A stretch of DNA of 64,000 nt from Tidjanibacter sp. Its GTDB lineage: Bacteria; Bacteroidota; Bacteroidia; Bacteroidales; Rikenellaceae. The translations under genes and the position numbers were made by a program. Below are positions 63,612-64,000 of the stretch, in pieces. The DNA lies in NCBI GenBank assembly GCA_017936605.1, contig JAGBFH010000009.1, positions 1-64,000 on the forward strand, read 5' to 3'. Position 1 is the first letter of the stretch. Each line of letters begins with the position of its first letter. Below the pieces are notes generated by a model, which did not search any database, was not told the DNA's origin, and saw only the letters and a program-made list of their open reading frames with translations.

Positions 63612-63835
63612 CTATTGGAAAGGGCCAAAAGGGCTAAAATGCCCAAAAAGGCCAAAAGGAAATTGACAATTATAGAGGGGATGTAGTGAAGTTGTTGAGG
63701 AATCCTTAATTTCCCTAATTTCCCTAAACTCCCTAAGGTCCTTAAAGTCCTTAAAGTTCCCCATCTCTCCCATTCGCCCATTCGCCCATTCGCCCTTTTG
63801 GCCTTTTTGGCCCTTTCTGCCCTTTAATCCTCGCC
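63612..63835. repeat. Nonamer arrays
   Basis: Units move through AAGGGCTAAAA-like, TTCCCTAAT, GGTCCTTAA/AGTCCTTAA, TCTCCCATT, TCGCCCAT and TTTTGGCC forms. The period is near 9 throughout. No gene is visible in the 586-bp gap. Confidence 0.85.
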
Positions 63836-63850
63836 CCCTCCAACTCAAAA

Positions 63851-63880
63851 CAAAGGCCCTCGGATTTCCGAGGGCCTTTG
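63851..63880 (-). terminator. Terminator of the truncated minus-strand gene
   Basis: A 13-bp stem CAAAGGCCCTCGG/CCGAGGGCCTTTG with a 4-nt loop, read on the minus strand into TTTTGAG. It lies 11 bp beyond the stop codon at 63892. Confidence 0.85.
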
Positions 63881-63891
63881 TAGGTCGTTTA

Positions 63892-64000
63892 TTATGCTTG
63901 TCGATTCTGGTTGAAGCGTTGGACAATGTCGTCGCTCATATCCCTGAGAATCATCTGCAATTTCTGTTCGGGGACATTCTGCAAATCCAGGAGCATAAGC
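63892..64000 (-). CDS. C-terminal end of an unidentified protein (cut by window edge)
   Basis: The minus strand is open from the window edge to the stop at 63892-63894, giving about 35 residues that include LQNVPEQKLQMILRDMSDD and end in NQNRQA. A terminator follows at normal distance, which supports a real gene. The fragment is helical and charged and too short for me to assign a family. Confidence 0.65.
   Translation of the reverse strand, partial: LMLLDLQNVPEQKLQMILRDMSDDIVQRFNQNRQA

Overview
This 64-kb window looks like chromosomal DNA of a gut-type Bacteroidota, and an Alistipes/Rikenellaceae-like member of the Bacteroidales is my best guess. The evidence is the recurring -33/-7 promoter grammar (TTTG, about 18-23 bp, TAnnTTTG), the scarcity of Shine-Dalgarno sites, DUF4270 and DUF3575 proteins, BspA-type lipoproteins, and an UpxY-type antiterminator heading a capsule locus. 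The genus is an inference. No integrase, transposase, CRISPR array or plasmid function was seen.

Layout. (1) 1-11.4 kb is a housekeeping block: phosphodiesterase, acetyl-CoA hydrolase/transferase, aminotransferase, gcvH, mdh, glycogen synthase-like protein, DUF4270 lipoprotein, topA. (2) 11.4-14.1 kb, minus strand: a secreted M6 metalloprotease and a small lipoprotein. (3) 14.3-24.9 kb: a histidine-degradation (hut) operon, ftcD-hutU-hutH-hutI. A pectin methylesterase lipoprotein is interposed, and a collagen-like/BspA lipoprotein and an iron-type alcohol dehydrogenase are appended. (4) 25.5-58.4 kb: a single-direction capsule or surface polysaccharide locus of 29 genes behind one promoter and a structured leader. 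It encodes UDP-GlcA/UDP-GalA formation, a galacturonokinase-like kinase with a nucleotidyltransferase, UDP-L-FucNAc synthesis (fnlABC), an aminosugar branch, dTDP-rhamnose (rfbACDB), a PglC-type initiating transferase, flippase, polymerase, glycosyltransferases and acyltransferases. (5) 58.5-64 kb: tRNA-Ser(GCT), a DUF3575 protein, aspS, tadA, a TPR-like secreted protein and the end of one further gene.

How the parts work together. In the capsule locus the nucleotide-sugar genes have GC-rich codon use like the rest of the chromosome. The flippase, polymerase, glycosyltransferases and acyltransferases are AT-rich. That is the mosaic expected when serotype-specific genes are exchanged between conserved flanks. 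A degenerate 38-codon scar of a TupA-like gene marks one exchange point, and an AT-rich acyltransferase splits fnlAB from fnlC.

The most unusual content is non-coding. Four copies of a branched palindromic element of about 120 nt follow stop codons in the same orientation, with compensatory base changes in several of their stems. A second family carries a 25-26 bp palindrome plus a fixed tail. A 132-nt cloverleaf-like palindrome abuts tRNA-Ser. Many intergenic stretches are filled with drifting tandem arrays whose unit is 9 bp (or 7 bp when AT-rich).
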